Source of the DNA: Planococcus beigongshangi
Lineage (GTDB): Bacteria; Bacillota; Bacilli; Bacillales_A; Planococcaceae
Assembly: GCF_016820495.1 (NCBI RefSeq)
Contig: NZ_JADHDU010000004.1
Coordinates: 186,001 to 250,000, forward strand
Reading direction: 5' to 3'
DNA length: 64,000 nt
Numbering within the stretch: the first letter of the stretch is position 1; each line of letters starts with the position of its first letter. Made by a program: the position numbers and the translations under genes. Shown one piece after another: positions 50,916 to 59,022 of this stretch. The notes below the pieces were generated by a model. It was not told the DNA's origin and searched no databases. It saw only the letters and a list, made by a program, of their open reading frames with translations.

Positions 50916-50929
50916 ATCCCCGTAAAAAA

Positions 50930-50992
50930 ACTGCCGTACACTTGCCGGCAGCCTGAATGATGAAGAGCAAAGCTGAAATCGGCTTTGCTTTT
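50930..50992. terminator. Two hairpins between array E and the partial element
   Basis: CTGCCG-N9-CGGCAG at 50930-50950, preceded by seven A, and AGCAAAGC / GCTTTGCT at 50963-50987 followed by TTTT. The second can act as a plus-strand terminator. Confidence 0.65.
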
Positions 50993-51016
50993 TAGTTTTG
51001 GATAAGAAAAAAGATC

Positions 51017-51084
51017 AGCAGGCTCAGCAAAGAGCGCTGCTTCGCTGAACCTGCTTATGCCAGGCTTACCGGGCGCTTGCGCTG
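51017..51084 (+). repeat. Dispersed structured element, partial copy 5
   Basis: Only the distal half is recognisable: CTTATGCC-N4-CTTACCGGGCGCTTGCGCTG, ending at the stop codon of the minus-strand membrane protein. The proximal half is replaced by a GCAGG/CCTGC-type hairpin. Confidence 0.6.
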
Positions 51085-51324
51085 TTATTTCGATAAAAAT
51101 TTCTGTTCTCTTTTTATATCTTCCAGTTTCATCTGTTCCAGCTCCAAACGCATTTTCTGCGTCTCGATGACAAAGTTTTCATGCTTCAGCCGCTCGAGTT
51201 CTATTTCGCTTTCAATCATCTTATGCTTCAGCTTGGTCTGTGTTTCCAGATGCGATGTGATGATGGCCGCGAGGGGGATAGAAAAAACCATGACTACAGC
51301 GATAAACCCGATTATGACATCCAC
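51085..51324 (-). CDS. Small membrane-anchored coiled-coil protein
   Basis: About 79 aa: one N-terminal membrane helix (DVIIGFIAVVMVFSIPLAAI) followed by a highly charged heptad-rich helix (KMIESEIELERLKHENFVIE and onward) to the end. The start is uncertain: a GTG at 51324 overlaps the only purine-rich stretch, and TATAAT at 51358-51353 (minus strand) makes starts further upstream unlikely, although the frame is open to 51447. Proteins of this design often act as membrane scaffolds or adaptors. Family not recognised. Confidence 0.6.
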   Translation of the reverse strand: MDVIIGFIAVVMVFSIPLAAIITSHLETQTKLKHKMIESEIELERLKHENFVIETQKMRLELEQMKLEDIKREQKFLSK

Positions 51325-51430
51325 CTCTCTTTCGAAATGTCTGATTATTTCAATTATACACCAGGAACCGGCAATGGGAAGAATTTCATTTTCATCCTGT
51401 CCAGGCAAGGGGTAAAGGATTTTTTTAAAA

Positions 51431-51450
51431 TACATGACAAGTGTCATGTA
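51431..51450 (+). promoter_or_regulatory. Candidate DesR operator upstream of des
   Basis: TACATGACA-AG-TGTCATGTA, perfect 9-bp arms, centred about 63 bp before the likely des start site (-10 TATATT at 51492-51497, no good -35). A TATGAC half-site follows at 51465-51470. A poor -35 plus an upstream palindrome fits an activator-dependent promoter; DesR is encoded 2.4 kb downstream. Confidence 0.65.
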
Positions 51451-51511
51451 TGAATCCGTGCGTTTATGACTTATTCGTAGGTGTTTTTTTGTATATTCTT
51501 AGATTAATAAG

Positions 51512-51538
51512 TTATCCGGACACAGGATGTCCGAATAA
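51512..51538 (+). promoter_or_regulatory. Hairpin in the des 5' leader
   Basis: TTAT-CGGACA / TGTCCG-ATAA with one mismatch and loop CAGGA, ending at the AAGGAGG ribosome site of des. Could modulate translation or mRNA stability with temperature. Confidence 0.55.
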
Positions 51539-51549
51539 GGAGGAAGATC

Positions 51550-52572
51550 ATGAGTAAAGAGAAAACAGCACAATTGCGCAAATTCGTGAAACCTTTTGAA
51601 GGCTCTGATGTAAGAGCAAGTGTACGGCAATTGGTGAATACCATTCCACCATTTATCATTGCATGGTTTCTGGCTTACCAGGCATTGGACGTTTCGATTT
51701 GGCTTACCATTGCATTATCTGCAGTAGCTGCAGCTTTTGTAATCCGTACCTTCATCATTTTCCACGATTGCACACATGGTTCTTTCTTTAAAGACAAGAA
51801 AGCGAATGCCGTAGTCGGGACAATTACTGGGATCATGACATTATTCGCTTATGAAAAATGGAAACGCGAGCATTCGATCCACCACGCTTCAAGCGGAAAC
51901 CTTGATAAACGCGGCGTCGGTGACATCTGGGTCATGACGATCGAAGAATATGTGGAAGCATCGAAGTGGGAACGCTTCAAATACCGCATGTACCGCAATC
52001 CGCTGGTCATGTTCGGTCTTGGACCATTATTCCTTGTACTGATCTCAAGCCGTTTCAACCGGAAAGATGCACGTAAGAAAGAACGCAACAATACGTATTT
52101 GATCAATATCTCTCTTGTCGTTATCTACTCGCTTCTTATTTGGGCGATCGGCTGGCAGGCATTCCTGATTGTCCAGGGCACAACGATGTTCATCGCTGGA
52201 GCACTTGGTATCTGGTTGTTCTATGTACAGCATACATTCGAAGATTCTTATTTTGAAGATGAAAGCGAATGGGATTATGTGAAAGCGGCTGTAGAAGGAA
52301 GTTCGTATTACCAGCTTCCGAAAGTTCTGCAATGGGTCACAGGGAACATCGGTTTCCACCATGTGCATCACTTGAGCCCGCGCGTTCCGAACTATAACTT
52401 GGAAAAAGCGCATGAATCCACTCCGCCTCTTCAGCAGGCAACTACAATCACGATTAAATCGAGCCTTAAATCATTGCGCTATAAAGTATATGATGCAAAA
52501 AATAAAACCTTCGTCACATTCGGTGACATTAAGCACTTGCTGCAGGATTCAAAGACTACTGCACAAGACTAA
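51550..52572 (+). CDS. des: Fatty acid desaturase Des (acyl-lipid type)
   Basis: 340 aa membrane di-iron enzyme that introduces a cis double bond into existing phospholipid acyl chains after a temperature drop. Three histidine boxes are intact: H72-DCT-H (IIFHDCTHGSFF), HSIHH (about 107-111) and HHVHH near 271 (GFHHVHHLSPRVPNYN). Four helices surround them (about 32-70, 88-100, 185-225). AAGGAGG precedes the ATG. Des is followed by its own terminator and then by desK-desR, its dedicated thermosensor, as in B. subtilis. Double-bond position (delta-5 in B. subtilis) is not proven by sequence. Confidence 0.95.
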   Translation: MSKEKTAQLRKFVKPFEGSDVRASVRQLVNTIPPFIIAWFLAYQALDVSIWLTIALSAVAAAFVIRTFIIFHDCTHGSFFKDKKANAVVGTITGIMTLFAYEKWKREHSIHHASSGNLDKRGVGDIWVMTIEEYVEASKWERFKYRMYRNPLVMFGLGPLFLVLISSRFNRKDARKKERNNTYLINISLVVIYSLLIWAIGWQAFLIVQGTTMFIAGALGIWLFYVQHTFEDSYFEDESEWDYVKAAVEGSSYYQLPKVLQWVTGNIGFHHVHHLSPRVPNYNLEKAHESTPPLQQATTITIKSSLKSLRYKVYDAKNKTFVTFGDIKHLLQDSKTTAQD

Positions 52573-52594
52573 GAAAAGCGACATCGAAAAGCAG

Positions 52595-52627
52595 AAAAAC
52601 CATTCCCCGGCGGAATGGTTTTTTCTT
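52595..52627 (+). terminator. Rho-independent terminator after des
   Basis: AAACCATTCC / GGAATGGTTT stem, loop CCGGC, six T. Separates des from desKR. Confidence 0.86.
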
Positions 52628-52655
52628 TTGCAGAGAGTTTGGTATGATTGATAAT
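52628..52655 (+). promoter_or_regulatory. Probable promoter of desKR
   Basis: TTGCAG (52628-52633), 16 bp, GATAAT (52650-52655), just after the des terminator. Confidence 0.5.
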
Positions 52656-52679
52656 AATAGCGTTAACGAGGAGGAGCTT

Positions 52680-53816
52680 ATGCGAAGCTGGTATCAATTA
52701 TTCCCGAAAAACCCATGGCTCAGCCTGTATGCATGGCTCATCTTTGTTATTTTACCTTTCTTCTTCATCTTCCGGTCTTCATCGCTGGTGGAAATCGGCA
52801 TCGGTATCGCCCTTTTGGGGCTGTTCTTTTTGGCATACCGTTTGTCCGTCAATTCACGGACGGGATTCGTCTATCTCTGGGTAAGCATCGAGATGGCCAT
52901 CAATATCATCTTGACCTACCTTTTCGGCTACGTTTATTTGGCCATTTTCCTTGCTTTCTTCATTGGCAATATACGCAATAAGGTCGGCTTTTATATCGTT
53001 TACGGCATTCATATCGGAACGACCATCGCAACGGTGGCTCTCGGCATCGTTTTTCATAGTAATCTGTTCCTGTCCCAGCTGCCGTTTATCGTACTGACGG
53101 TTCTCGGCGTCATTCTTTTGCCGTTCAACACCTTTAACCGCAATAAACGCGAAAAATTGGAAGGCCAGCTGGAAGATGCAAACAAGCGGATTTCGCAATT
53201 GGTTATAATAGAAGAAAGAGAACGGATTGCGCGGGACCTTCACGATACGCTCGGCCAGAAACTGTCGCTGATCGGCCTGAAAAGTGATCTTTCCAGCAAA
53301 TTGCTGTACCGTGATCCGGAAGCTGCATTGAATGAAATCAATGATGTCAGGCAGACTGCCCGCACGGCTTTAAAGGAAGTGCGTGAATTGGTGTCGGATA
53401 TGCGCGGAACGAAACTGGAAGATGAATTGCTGCGGGTGCAACAGATCCTGAAGGCAGGCGAAATCGATTTTGTGATGTACGGTAGCCCGAAACTGAAAAA
53501 TACGCCTCTGCTGGTGGAGAATGTCCTGAGCATGTGCCTGAAAGAGGCGGTCAATAATGTCGTCAAGCACAGCCATGCCACAAGGTGTACCATCCTCATC
53601 AAACAGACGCCGCAGGAAGTTCTGGTGCAGGTGCAGGATGATGGCATCGGCTTGCCTGAGACAGGAGGCTTCATGCAGGGAAATGGTTTGGCCGGCATGA
53701 GGGAACGGCTTGAGTTCATCAATGGCTCTGCAGATATCAAAGGATCGGACGGAATGACGTTGAATATCCGGGTGCCTAACGTAATACTTCATAATTCCAA
53801 GGGGGAGATGGCATGA
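52680..53816 (+). CDS. desK: Thermosensor histidine kinase DesK
   Basis: 378 aa. Five N-terminal membrane helices (about residues 15-150) sense membrane thickness and fluidity. A HisKA_3 dimerisation domain follows with H188 in RIARDLHDTLGQKLSLIG, the same residue number as in B. subtilis DesK, and a HATPase with N box LKEAVNNVVKHSHA and G box DDGIGLPE ... GNGLAGMRERLEF. Kinase and phosphatase states control DesR. Start ATG 52680, six bases after GAGGAGG; the ATG twelve codons upstream lacks a site. Overlaps desR by four bases. Confidence 0.94.
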   Translation: MRSWYQLFPKNPWLSLYAWLIFVILPFFFIFRSSSLVEIGIGIALLGLFFLAYRLSVNSRTGFVYLWVSIEMAINIILTYLFGYVYLAIFLAFFIGNIRNKVGFYIVYGIHIGTTIATVALGIVFHSNLFLSQLPFIVLTVLGVILLPFNTFNRNKREKLEGQLEDANKRISQLVIIEERERIARDLHDTLGQKLSLIGLKSDLSSKLLYRDPEAALNEINDVRQTARTALKEVRELVSDMRGTKLEDELLRVQQILKAGEIDFVMYGSPKLKNTPLLVENVLSMCLKEAVNNVVKHSHATRCTILIKQTPQEVLVQVQDDGIGLPETGGFMQGNGLAGMRERLEFINGSADIKGSDGMTLNIRVPNVILHNSKGEMA

Positions 53817-54412
53817 TTCGAATAGTTTTGGCTGAAGATCAGCGTATGATGCTTGGAGCTTTGGGCTCCTTGCTTGATCTGGAGGAAGATCTGGAAGTTG
53901 TCGGCATGGCGCCGAACGGCCAGGAGGCGATTGAACTTGTTGAACAGCTGAATCCGGATATTTGCATCATGGATATAGAGATGCCGCTGAAAAGCGGCCT
54001 CGATGCAGCAGAGCAGCTGAAAGATCATCCATGTAAAGTGATCATCCTGACGACATTCGCACGGGCCGGCTATTTTGAGCGGGCACGCAACGCAGGCGTC
54101 AGCGGCTATTTGCTGAAAGACAGTCCGAGTGAGGATCTCGCCTCTTCGATCCGGAGTATCATGAGCGGCCGCCGCATCTATGCGCCTGAACTTGTGGACC
54201 TTGCCTATGAAGCGGATAATCCGCTGACAGAAAGGGAGAAGCAAGTAATGGAGCTGATTGCGCAGGGGAAAAGCACCAGCGAAATCGCTAAGGAGATGTT
54301 CATCACATCCGGCACTGTACGAAATTATATCTCGGTGATCCTCGACAAACTGGATGTCGGCAACCGGATTGAAGCCATTTCGCGCTTCAAGGAAAAAGGC
54401 TGGTTCAAATAA
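53813..54412 (+). CDS. desR: Response regulator DesR (NarL family)
   Basis: 199 aa. Receiver domain with acidic pocket (E8, D9), phospho-acceptor D54 in CIMDIEMPLKSG, T80/81 and K102-region LLKDSPSED, then a LuxR-type HTH (LTEREKQVMELIAQGKSTSEIAKEMFITSGTVRNYISVILDKLDV). Phosphorylated DesR activates des; a palindrome upstream of des is the candidate site. ATGA overlap with desK gives coupled translation. Number of Asp equals that of B. subtilis DesR. Confidence 0.94.
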   Translation: MIRIVLAEDQRMMLGALGSLLDLEEDLEVVGMAPNGQEAIELVEQLNPDICIMDIEMPLKSGLDAAEQLKDHPCKVIILTTFARAGYFERARNAGVSGYLLKDSPSEDLASSIRSIMSGRRIYAPELVDLAYEADNPLTEREKQVMELIAQGKSTSEIAKEMFITSGTVRNYISVILDKLDVGNRIEAISRFKEKGWFK

Positions 54413-54419
54413 ACGGCAA

Positions 54420-54463
54420 AAGCCGGCGAAGAGGGGGATTCTGCTTCTTCGCCGGTTTTCCTG
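54420..54463. terminator. Bidirectional terminator
   Basis: CCGGCGAAGA / TCTTCGCCGG stem with an 11-base loop, flanked by AAAAG and TTTTCC, between convergent genes. Confidence 0.84.
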
Positions 54464-54465
54464 TG

Positions 54466-54828
54466 TCATTCGTATAATGTATCTTCTAATTTACCTTCTT
54501 CTGTGTAGATGTGGAGTTCGCCGTTATGTTTGTTGACGTAGCGTTTGGCATCATCCATCAGCTCTTCTTTTGTCTCCTCGATCAGGATCGCTTTCTTGCT
54601 GTCTTTTTTCTTCAATTGCCATCCTTCATCGTGGGAACGGATTTCGTAGATCAGCTTTTCTTCGTCGCCGTGGACGCTGGATTTTGCACGATCCAAGGCA
54701 ATCGGAATCGCACGGCCCTCTTCATAGCCATCGCGCAGCAGAGCGTTGGCGATTTCAATAGCTTTGTTGCGTACATCAGTGTTCAGATTTTTAAATGAAT
54801 CCGGATAATCATCTTTATTCCATGGCAC
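54466..54828 (-). CDS. DUF2188-type small protein, YdaT-like
   Basis: About 120 aa. N-terminal MPWNKDDYPDSFKNLNTDVR followed by IEIANALLRDGYEEGRAIPIALDRAKS, as in B. subtilis YdaT, then a C-terminal DUF2188-like beta-alpha part (GWQLKKKDSKKAILIEETKEELMDDAKRYVNKH). The start is a GTG at 54828, eight bases after AAGGAGG; an ATG two codons earlier is too close to the site. YdaT belongs to the general stress regulon in B. subtilis; regulation here is not visible. Confidence 0.83.
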   Translation of the reverse strand: MPWNKDDYPDSFKNLNTDVRNKAIEIANALLRDGYEEGRAIPIALDRAKSSVHGDEEKLIYEIRSHDEGWQLKKKDSKKAILIEETKEELMDDAKRYVNKHNGELHIYTEEGKLEDTLYE

Positions 54829-54937
54829 TGTCATCGCCTCCTTGACTCTCAATTCCCCCTTTTATTAGCATGCGAAACAAAAAATTACTGGTATTAAAGA
54901 CTTAGAATGTTACAATGTTGAAGAAGGGGGAGATTAG

Positions 54938-56458
54938 ATGTCAGATTTAACTTATCAAATCATTGCGCTAATAATTTACCTCATCGCTATGTTAGGCATT
55001 GGTTTTTATGCATATCGAAAAACCGTCAATTTATCCGATTACATGCTCGGGGGACGCGGTCTTGGACCAGGCGTAGCCGCACTTAGTGCAGGGGCATCCG
55101 ACATGTCAGGCTGGTTATTAATGGGGCTTCCAGGAATTATATATCTTAACGGTCTGGTGGAAGTCTGGATCGCCATCGGATTGACGATCGGAGCCTATTT
55201 GAACTGGTTCTTCGTGGCTCCGCGTCTGCGCGTCTATTCACTTGTCACAAAAGATTCGATTACAATTCCCAGCTTTTTAGAAAATCGCTTGAGAGATTCT
55301 TCACGGTTATTACGAATTGTTTCCGGAATTATCATTTTGATCTTTTTTACGTTCTATGTGTCTTCAGGAATGGTGGCAGGAGGAGTATTCTTTGAAAGCT
55401 CATTCAATATGAGTTATCAAACAGGTATGCTCGTCGTGGCTGGAGTGGTTGTAGCGTACACTTTGTTCGGCGGATTCCTGGCCGTCAGCTATACGGATTT
55501 TGTACAGGGTGTCATGATGTTCCTGGCGCTGATCGCTGTGCCGACGGTCGGCGTTTTCGTTACCGGAGGATTCGGTGAAACTGCTGATAGCATCCGTTCG
55601 GTTGATCCGGCTTTACTGAACTTCACTACGGGTGCTTCGGCGATCGGCATCATTTCGGCTGTGGCATGGGGGCTGGGATATTTCGGACAGCCTCACATCA
55701 TCGTCCGTTTTATGGCCATTAAGACTTTGAAAGAAGTCCGGCAGGCCCGTCGCATCGGCATCGGCTGGATGATCCTAAGCCTTCTGGGTGCCACTGCTAC
55801 AGCTCTTGTAGGGATTGCTTATTTCCAGCAGAATCCAAGTGCATCACTGACAGATTCAGAAGCGATCTTTATCACGCTTGGACAGATACTGTTCCATCCA
55901 TTTATCGCCGGCTTAATGTTGGCTGCTGTACTGGCCGCCATCATGAGCACGATTTCGTCTCAATTGCTGGTTAGTTCTTCGGCGTTGGTGGAAGATCTCT
56001 ATAAAATTGCTTTTAAAAAGAAAGTTTCCGATGCCGTCGTTGTAAATCTTGGCCGTGCGGGCGTTCTATTGGTCGCGGTTGTCGCTGCTTGGCTGGCATG
56101 GGAAAAAAATCAGACGATCCTTGATCTGGTTGCTTACGCATGGGCAGGATTCGGTGCGGCATTCGGTCCACTGATCCTCTTGGCATTATTCTGGCGCAAG
56201 CTTACGAGTATGGGCGCACTGGCAGGCATGATCGTAGGTGCCGTAACTGTCATCATCTGGGATCTGCTTGGCAAGGTCGAGGAAGGGGCAGTTCCAACGC
56301 CGAATCAGGAATTTTTCGGCAGTGTCTATGAAATCATTCCAGGATTCATCCTCTGTCTGTTGGTTGCGTGGTTAGTAAGTCTTGTCACCTATAAACCGAA
56401 TGCAGAGATCGAAACAGAATTCGATGAAACGTTGCGTTTGATCAAAGAAGATAAATAA
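54938..56458 (+). CDS. putP: Sodium/proline symporter PutP
   Basis: 506 aa, SSS family, 12-13 helices. Signature features: LSDYMLGGRGLGPGVAALSAGASDMSGWLLMG (Na+ site region, residues about 32-63), the GYFGQPHIIVRFMAI stretch near 250, and the conserved MSTISSQLLVSSSALVEDLY near 335. Takes up L-proline with Na+ for nutrition or osmoprotection. GGGGGAG precedes the ATG. Next to a BCCT betaine transporter read convergently, the pair suggests osmolyte uptake. Confidence 0.95.
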   Translation: MSDLTYQIIALIIYLIAMLGIGFYAYRKTVNLSDYMLGGRGLGPGVAALSAGASDMSGWLLMGLPGIIYLNGLVEVWIAIGLTIGAYLNWFFVAPRLRVYSLVTKDSITIPSFLENRLRDSSRLLRIVSGIIILIFFTFYVSSGMVAGGVFFESSFNMSYQTGMLVVAGVVVAYTLFGGFLAVSYTDFVQGVMMFLALIAVPTVGVFVTGGFGETADSIRSVDPALLNFTTGASAIGIISAVAWGLGYFGQPHIIVRFMAIKTLKEVRQARRIGIGWMILSLLGATATALVGIAYFQQNPSASLTDSEAIFITLGQILFHPFIAGLMLAAVLAAIMSTISSQLLVSSSALVEDLYKIAFKKKVSDAVVVNLGRAGVLLVAVVAAWLAWEKNQTILDLVAYAWAGFGAAFGPLILLALFWRKLTSMGALAGMIVGAVTVIIWDLLGKVEEGAVPTPNQEFFGSVYEIIPGFILCLLVAWLVSLVTYKPNAEIETEFDETLRLIKEDK

Positions 56459-56465
56459 GCAATAA

Positions 56466-56508
56466 GAAAAAGCACAACCCTTCCGTAATGGAAGGGTTGT
56501 GCTTTTGT
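56466..56508. terminator. Bidirectional terminator
   Basis: Perfect 17-bp stem AAAAGCACAACCCTTCC and its complement, loop GTAAT, between convergent transporters. Confidence 0.9.
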
Positions 56509-56509
56509 T

Positions 56510-58060
56510 TTATTTCCGTTGATCTTTACGTGCTTCACGTTCCATTTTTTTGAACTGGCGCAAATCTGACTTGCGGATTGGCGGTGTTTCAGTTCGTATG
56601 ATTTTAACGAACGCCCACACCATCATCAGGAGCAGGACGGTAAATGGCAATGCCGAGATGAGTGAGGCAGTCTGCAGCGCCTCGAGTCCACCTGCAAACA
56701 GCAGGACTGCAGCGATCGCGGACATCAGCACACCCCAAATGATTTTGAAGGCCGTCGGCGGATTCAGGCTGCCGAAGCTAGTCATACTCGCCAGGATATA
56801 AGTAGCGGAGTCAGCGGAAGTGACCAGGAATGTGAAGATCAATAGGATGGCTGCGATAGACATGATAGTCGACAATGGCAGCACATCAAAAGTCTGGAAT
56901 AACGCGGAAGTCAAGTCGTTATCGACTGCTTCTGCGATGCCGGCTCCATTATTCAAATCATAGAACAGCGCAGTTCCGCCGAATACGGCAATCCATACAC
57001 AAGCGATGGCCGGCGGGATGACAAGAACGCCCATTACGAATTCACGGATGGTGCGGCCGCGGGAAACGCGGGCGACAAAGGCGCCGACGAACGGGGACCA
57101 GGCGATTGCCCATGCCCAGTAGAAAATCGTCCAGTCACTCACCCATTGGCCGTCAGCATAAGGCTGCATCCGCAAGCTGTACTGGATGAAATTTGTTAGA
57201 TAGTCACCAAGTGCAAGCGTGAACGTTTCCATGATGAAGACTGTCGGCCCTGCGATAAAGACGAAGACCATCAATACTAAAGCTAAGCCGAGGTTTAAAT
57301 TACTGAGATATGCAATACCTTTATGTAGGCCGGTAGATGACGATAACGTATAAGCGGCGAACATGACGCCGATGATGATCAATTGGATCGTAAACGAATT
57401 TTCGATGCCGAAAACAGCATTCAATCCGCCGTTCATCTGAAGGACCCCGAGTCCAAGGGATGTAGCGATACCCATGACTGTCGCAATAACTGCCAGGGAA
57501 TCGATCGAGTGCTTGATCACAGGCCTCGAACCGACTACGGGTTCAAGGGCGGTTGATACCAATCCGGATTTTTTCTTGCGGAACTGCAGGAAACCGATGA
57601 TCAGACCGACGATCGCGAAAACCGACCACTGGCTGACGCCCCAATGGAAAAATGAGTAACCCATCGCAATGCGCGCGGCTTCCGGAGTTTGTGCTTCATT
57701 GCCGAAGGGGGTAGTGAAGAAGTGGCTCATCGGTTCGGCTACTCCCCAGAACACGAGCCCTGCACCGAAACCGGCTGAAAACAGCATGCCGATCCAAGTG
57801 AAGAATGGGAACTCCGGGCGATCAGAATCGGCCCCGAGGCGGATACTTCCGTATTTGCTGATGGATATAAAAATGAGAAAGAGGGTAATGATGAATACAG
57901 CCAGCAGGTAGAACCAGCCGAAATTACTGGTCGTGAAGCTGAAAAGCGTGTTGGCTGCATTCGTAAACTGCTCATTTGCGAGCGCCCCAAGCAGCACTAA
58001 CAGCAAAATCACTGCTGTCGAAACAATAAAAACAGGATTTTTCCATAAATTTTTGTCCAT
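56510..58060 (-). CDS. BCCT-family transporter (OpuD/BetL-like)
   Basis: 516 aa, 12 helices. Family motifs: FSAGFGAGLVFWGVAEPMSHF (glycine-rich stretch and the tryptophan), WAIAWSPFVGAFVARVSRGRTIREF (about 310-335) and TSADSATYIL. Takes up glycine betaine or similar trimethylammonium compounds, usually with Na+, against osmotic stress. AGGAGG five bases before the ATG. Charged C-terminal tail of about 25 residues, the usual place for osmosensing in this family. Substrate preference (betaine, choline, carnitine) is not decidable. Confidence 0.93.
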   Translation of the reverse strand: MDKNLWKNPVFIVSTAVILLLVLLGALANEQFTNAANTLFSFTTSNFGWFYLLAVFIITLFLIFISISKYGSIRLGADSDRPEFPFFTWIGMLFSAGFGAGLVFWGVAEPMSHFFTTPFGNEAQTPEAARIAMGYSFFHWGVSQWSVFAIVGLIIGFLQFRKKKSGLVSTALEPVVGSRPVIKHSIDSLAVIATVMGIATSLGLGVLQMNGGLNAVFGIENSFTIQLIIIGVMFAAYTLSSSTGLHKGIAYLSNLNLGLALVLMVFVFIAGPTVFIMETFTLALGDYLTNFIQYSLRMQPYADGQWVSDWTIFYWAWAIAWSPFVGAFVARVSRGRTIREFVMGVLVIPPAIACVWIAVFGGTALFYDLNNGAGIAEAVDNDLTSALFQTFDVLPLSTIMSIAAILLIFTFLVTSADSATYILASMTSFGSLNPPTAFKIIWGVLMSAIAAVLLFAGGLEALQTASLISALPFTVLLLMMVWAFVKIIRTETPPIRKSDLRQFKKMEREARKDQRK

Positions 58061-58227
58061 GTTGACCTCCTATGTAATATAAAGATTTAATACTATATAC
58101 CCTAGCTTAACGAAAATAACCGGGTGATACGATTAATATGGAAAGAAAAAGGCAAAAATAATGAGATGTTTTCAAAAGGAAATATTTAAATAGAAGGAAA
58201 TCGAATTAACAGAAAGGGATTGGATCC

Positions 58228-58932
58228 ATGAAATTTGACCATGTCATACACTTTATAGAAGAGACGCCGGAGAGTGCAACCGAATTCTGGAATCGTCAAA
58301 AGTTGAAAGCGGTCGCCGGGGGCCGGCATGAAAAATGGGGGACCCGCAACGCTTTATTGTATGGAAAAGACAGCTACATCGAATGGCTGGCTCTTGAAGA
58401 AAGGAAAGTTGCTGAAGGTGCCGATCATCCATTGACGCAATTGCTGCTGCATAACGGAGCGGGGTTCGGGACGGTGTGTTTCCGGACGGAATCGATTGTC
58501 GCGCTTGATGAACGGTTGAAGGCTTCAGGATTTCAGACGAGTGGCATATTGGACGGGAGCCGCCGCACGGCTGAAGGGAAGCTGATCGAGTGGAAGATGC
58601 TGTTCATCGATGAAGAACCTTCTGCCCGCCTGCCGAATCCGTTTTTCATCCAATGGGGTGAAAGCGACGACCAGCGTTATGCGGCACTTCGTGAAAGCGG
58701 AGCAGTGACGGCGGAAAGTGACGGTCTTTTATTGGAACGCTGCATTTTTGGCGTCGAGGACGTGGAAGCTGCCGAAGCGAGATGGAAACAGCTGCTGGGC
58801 GGCACATTGCAGCTGCCTAATTGCCGGATTGAATTCCGCGATTTGCAGGGACGGCAGGAACGTCTGGAAGAAGTCCATTATCAAAATGGCGGGCGGCGCA
58901 TTGAATTTGAAAAAGGTGTTTATTTTATATAA
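58228..58932 (+). CDS. VOC superfamily protein (glyoxalase-like domain)
   Basis: 234 aa with two glyoxalase-like halves. It opens with MKFDHVIHFIEETPESATEF (metal-binding His) and GRHEKWGTRNALLYGKDSYIEWLAL, typical of the PF13468-type glyoxalase-like family; the second half is less conserved (CIFGVEDVEAAEARWKQLLG). Substrate unknown. AAAGGGAT precedes the ATG. Probably monocistronic, upstream of hflX. Confidence 0.82.
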   Translation: MKFDHVIHFIEETPESATEFWNRQKLKAVAGGRHEKWGTRNALLYGKDSYIEWLALEERKVAEGADHPLTQLLLHNGAGFGTVCFRTESIVALDERLKASGFQTSGILDGSRRTAEGKLIEWKMLFIDEEPSARLPNPFFIQWGESDDQRYAALRESGAVTAESDGLLLERCIFGVEDVEAAEARWKQLLGGTLQLPNCRIEFRDLQGRQERLEEVHYQNGGRRIEFEKGVYFI

Positions 58933-59022
58933 TCCCTCGAATTTAAAGGCGGGCTGCCTCTGTGATAAGATGGAGGGAACAGAAGCGGTCCGTTTAAACT
59001 GGCTGCAAAGGAGAATGTGCAT

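Noticed and set aside
53789..54469. 226-aa minus-strand frame
   Set aside because: Antisense to desR, which is certain; no ribosome site.
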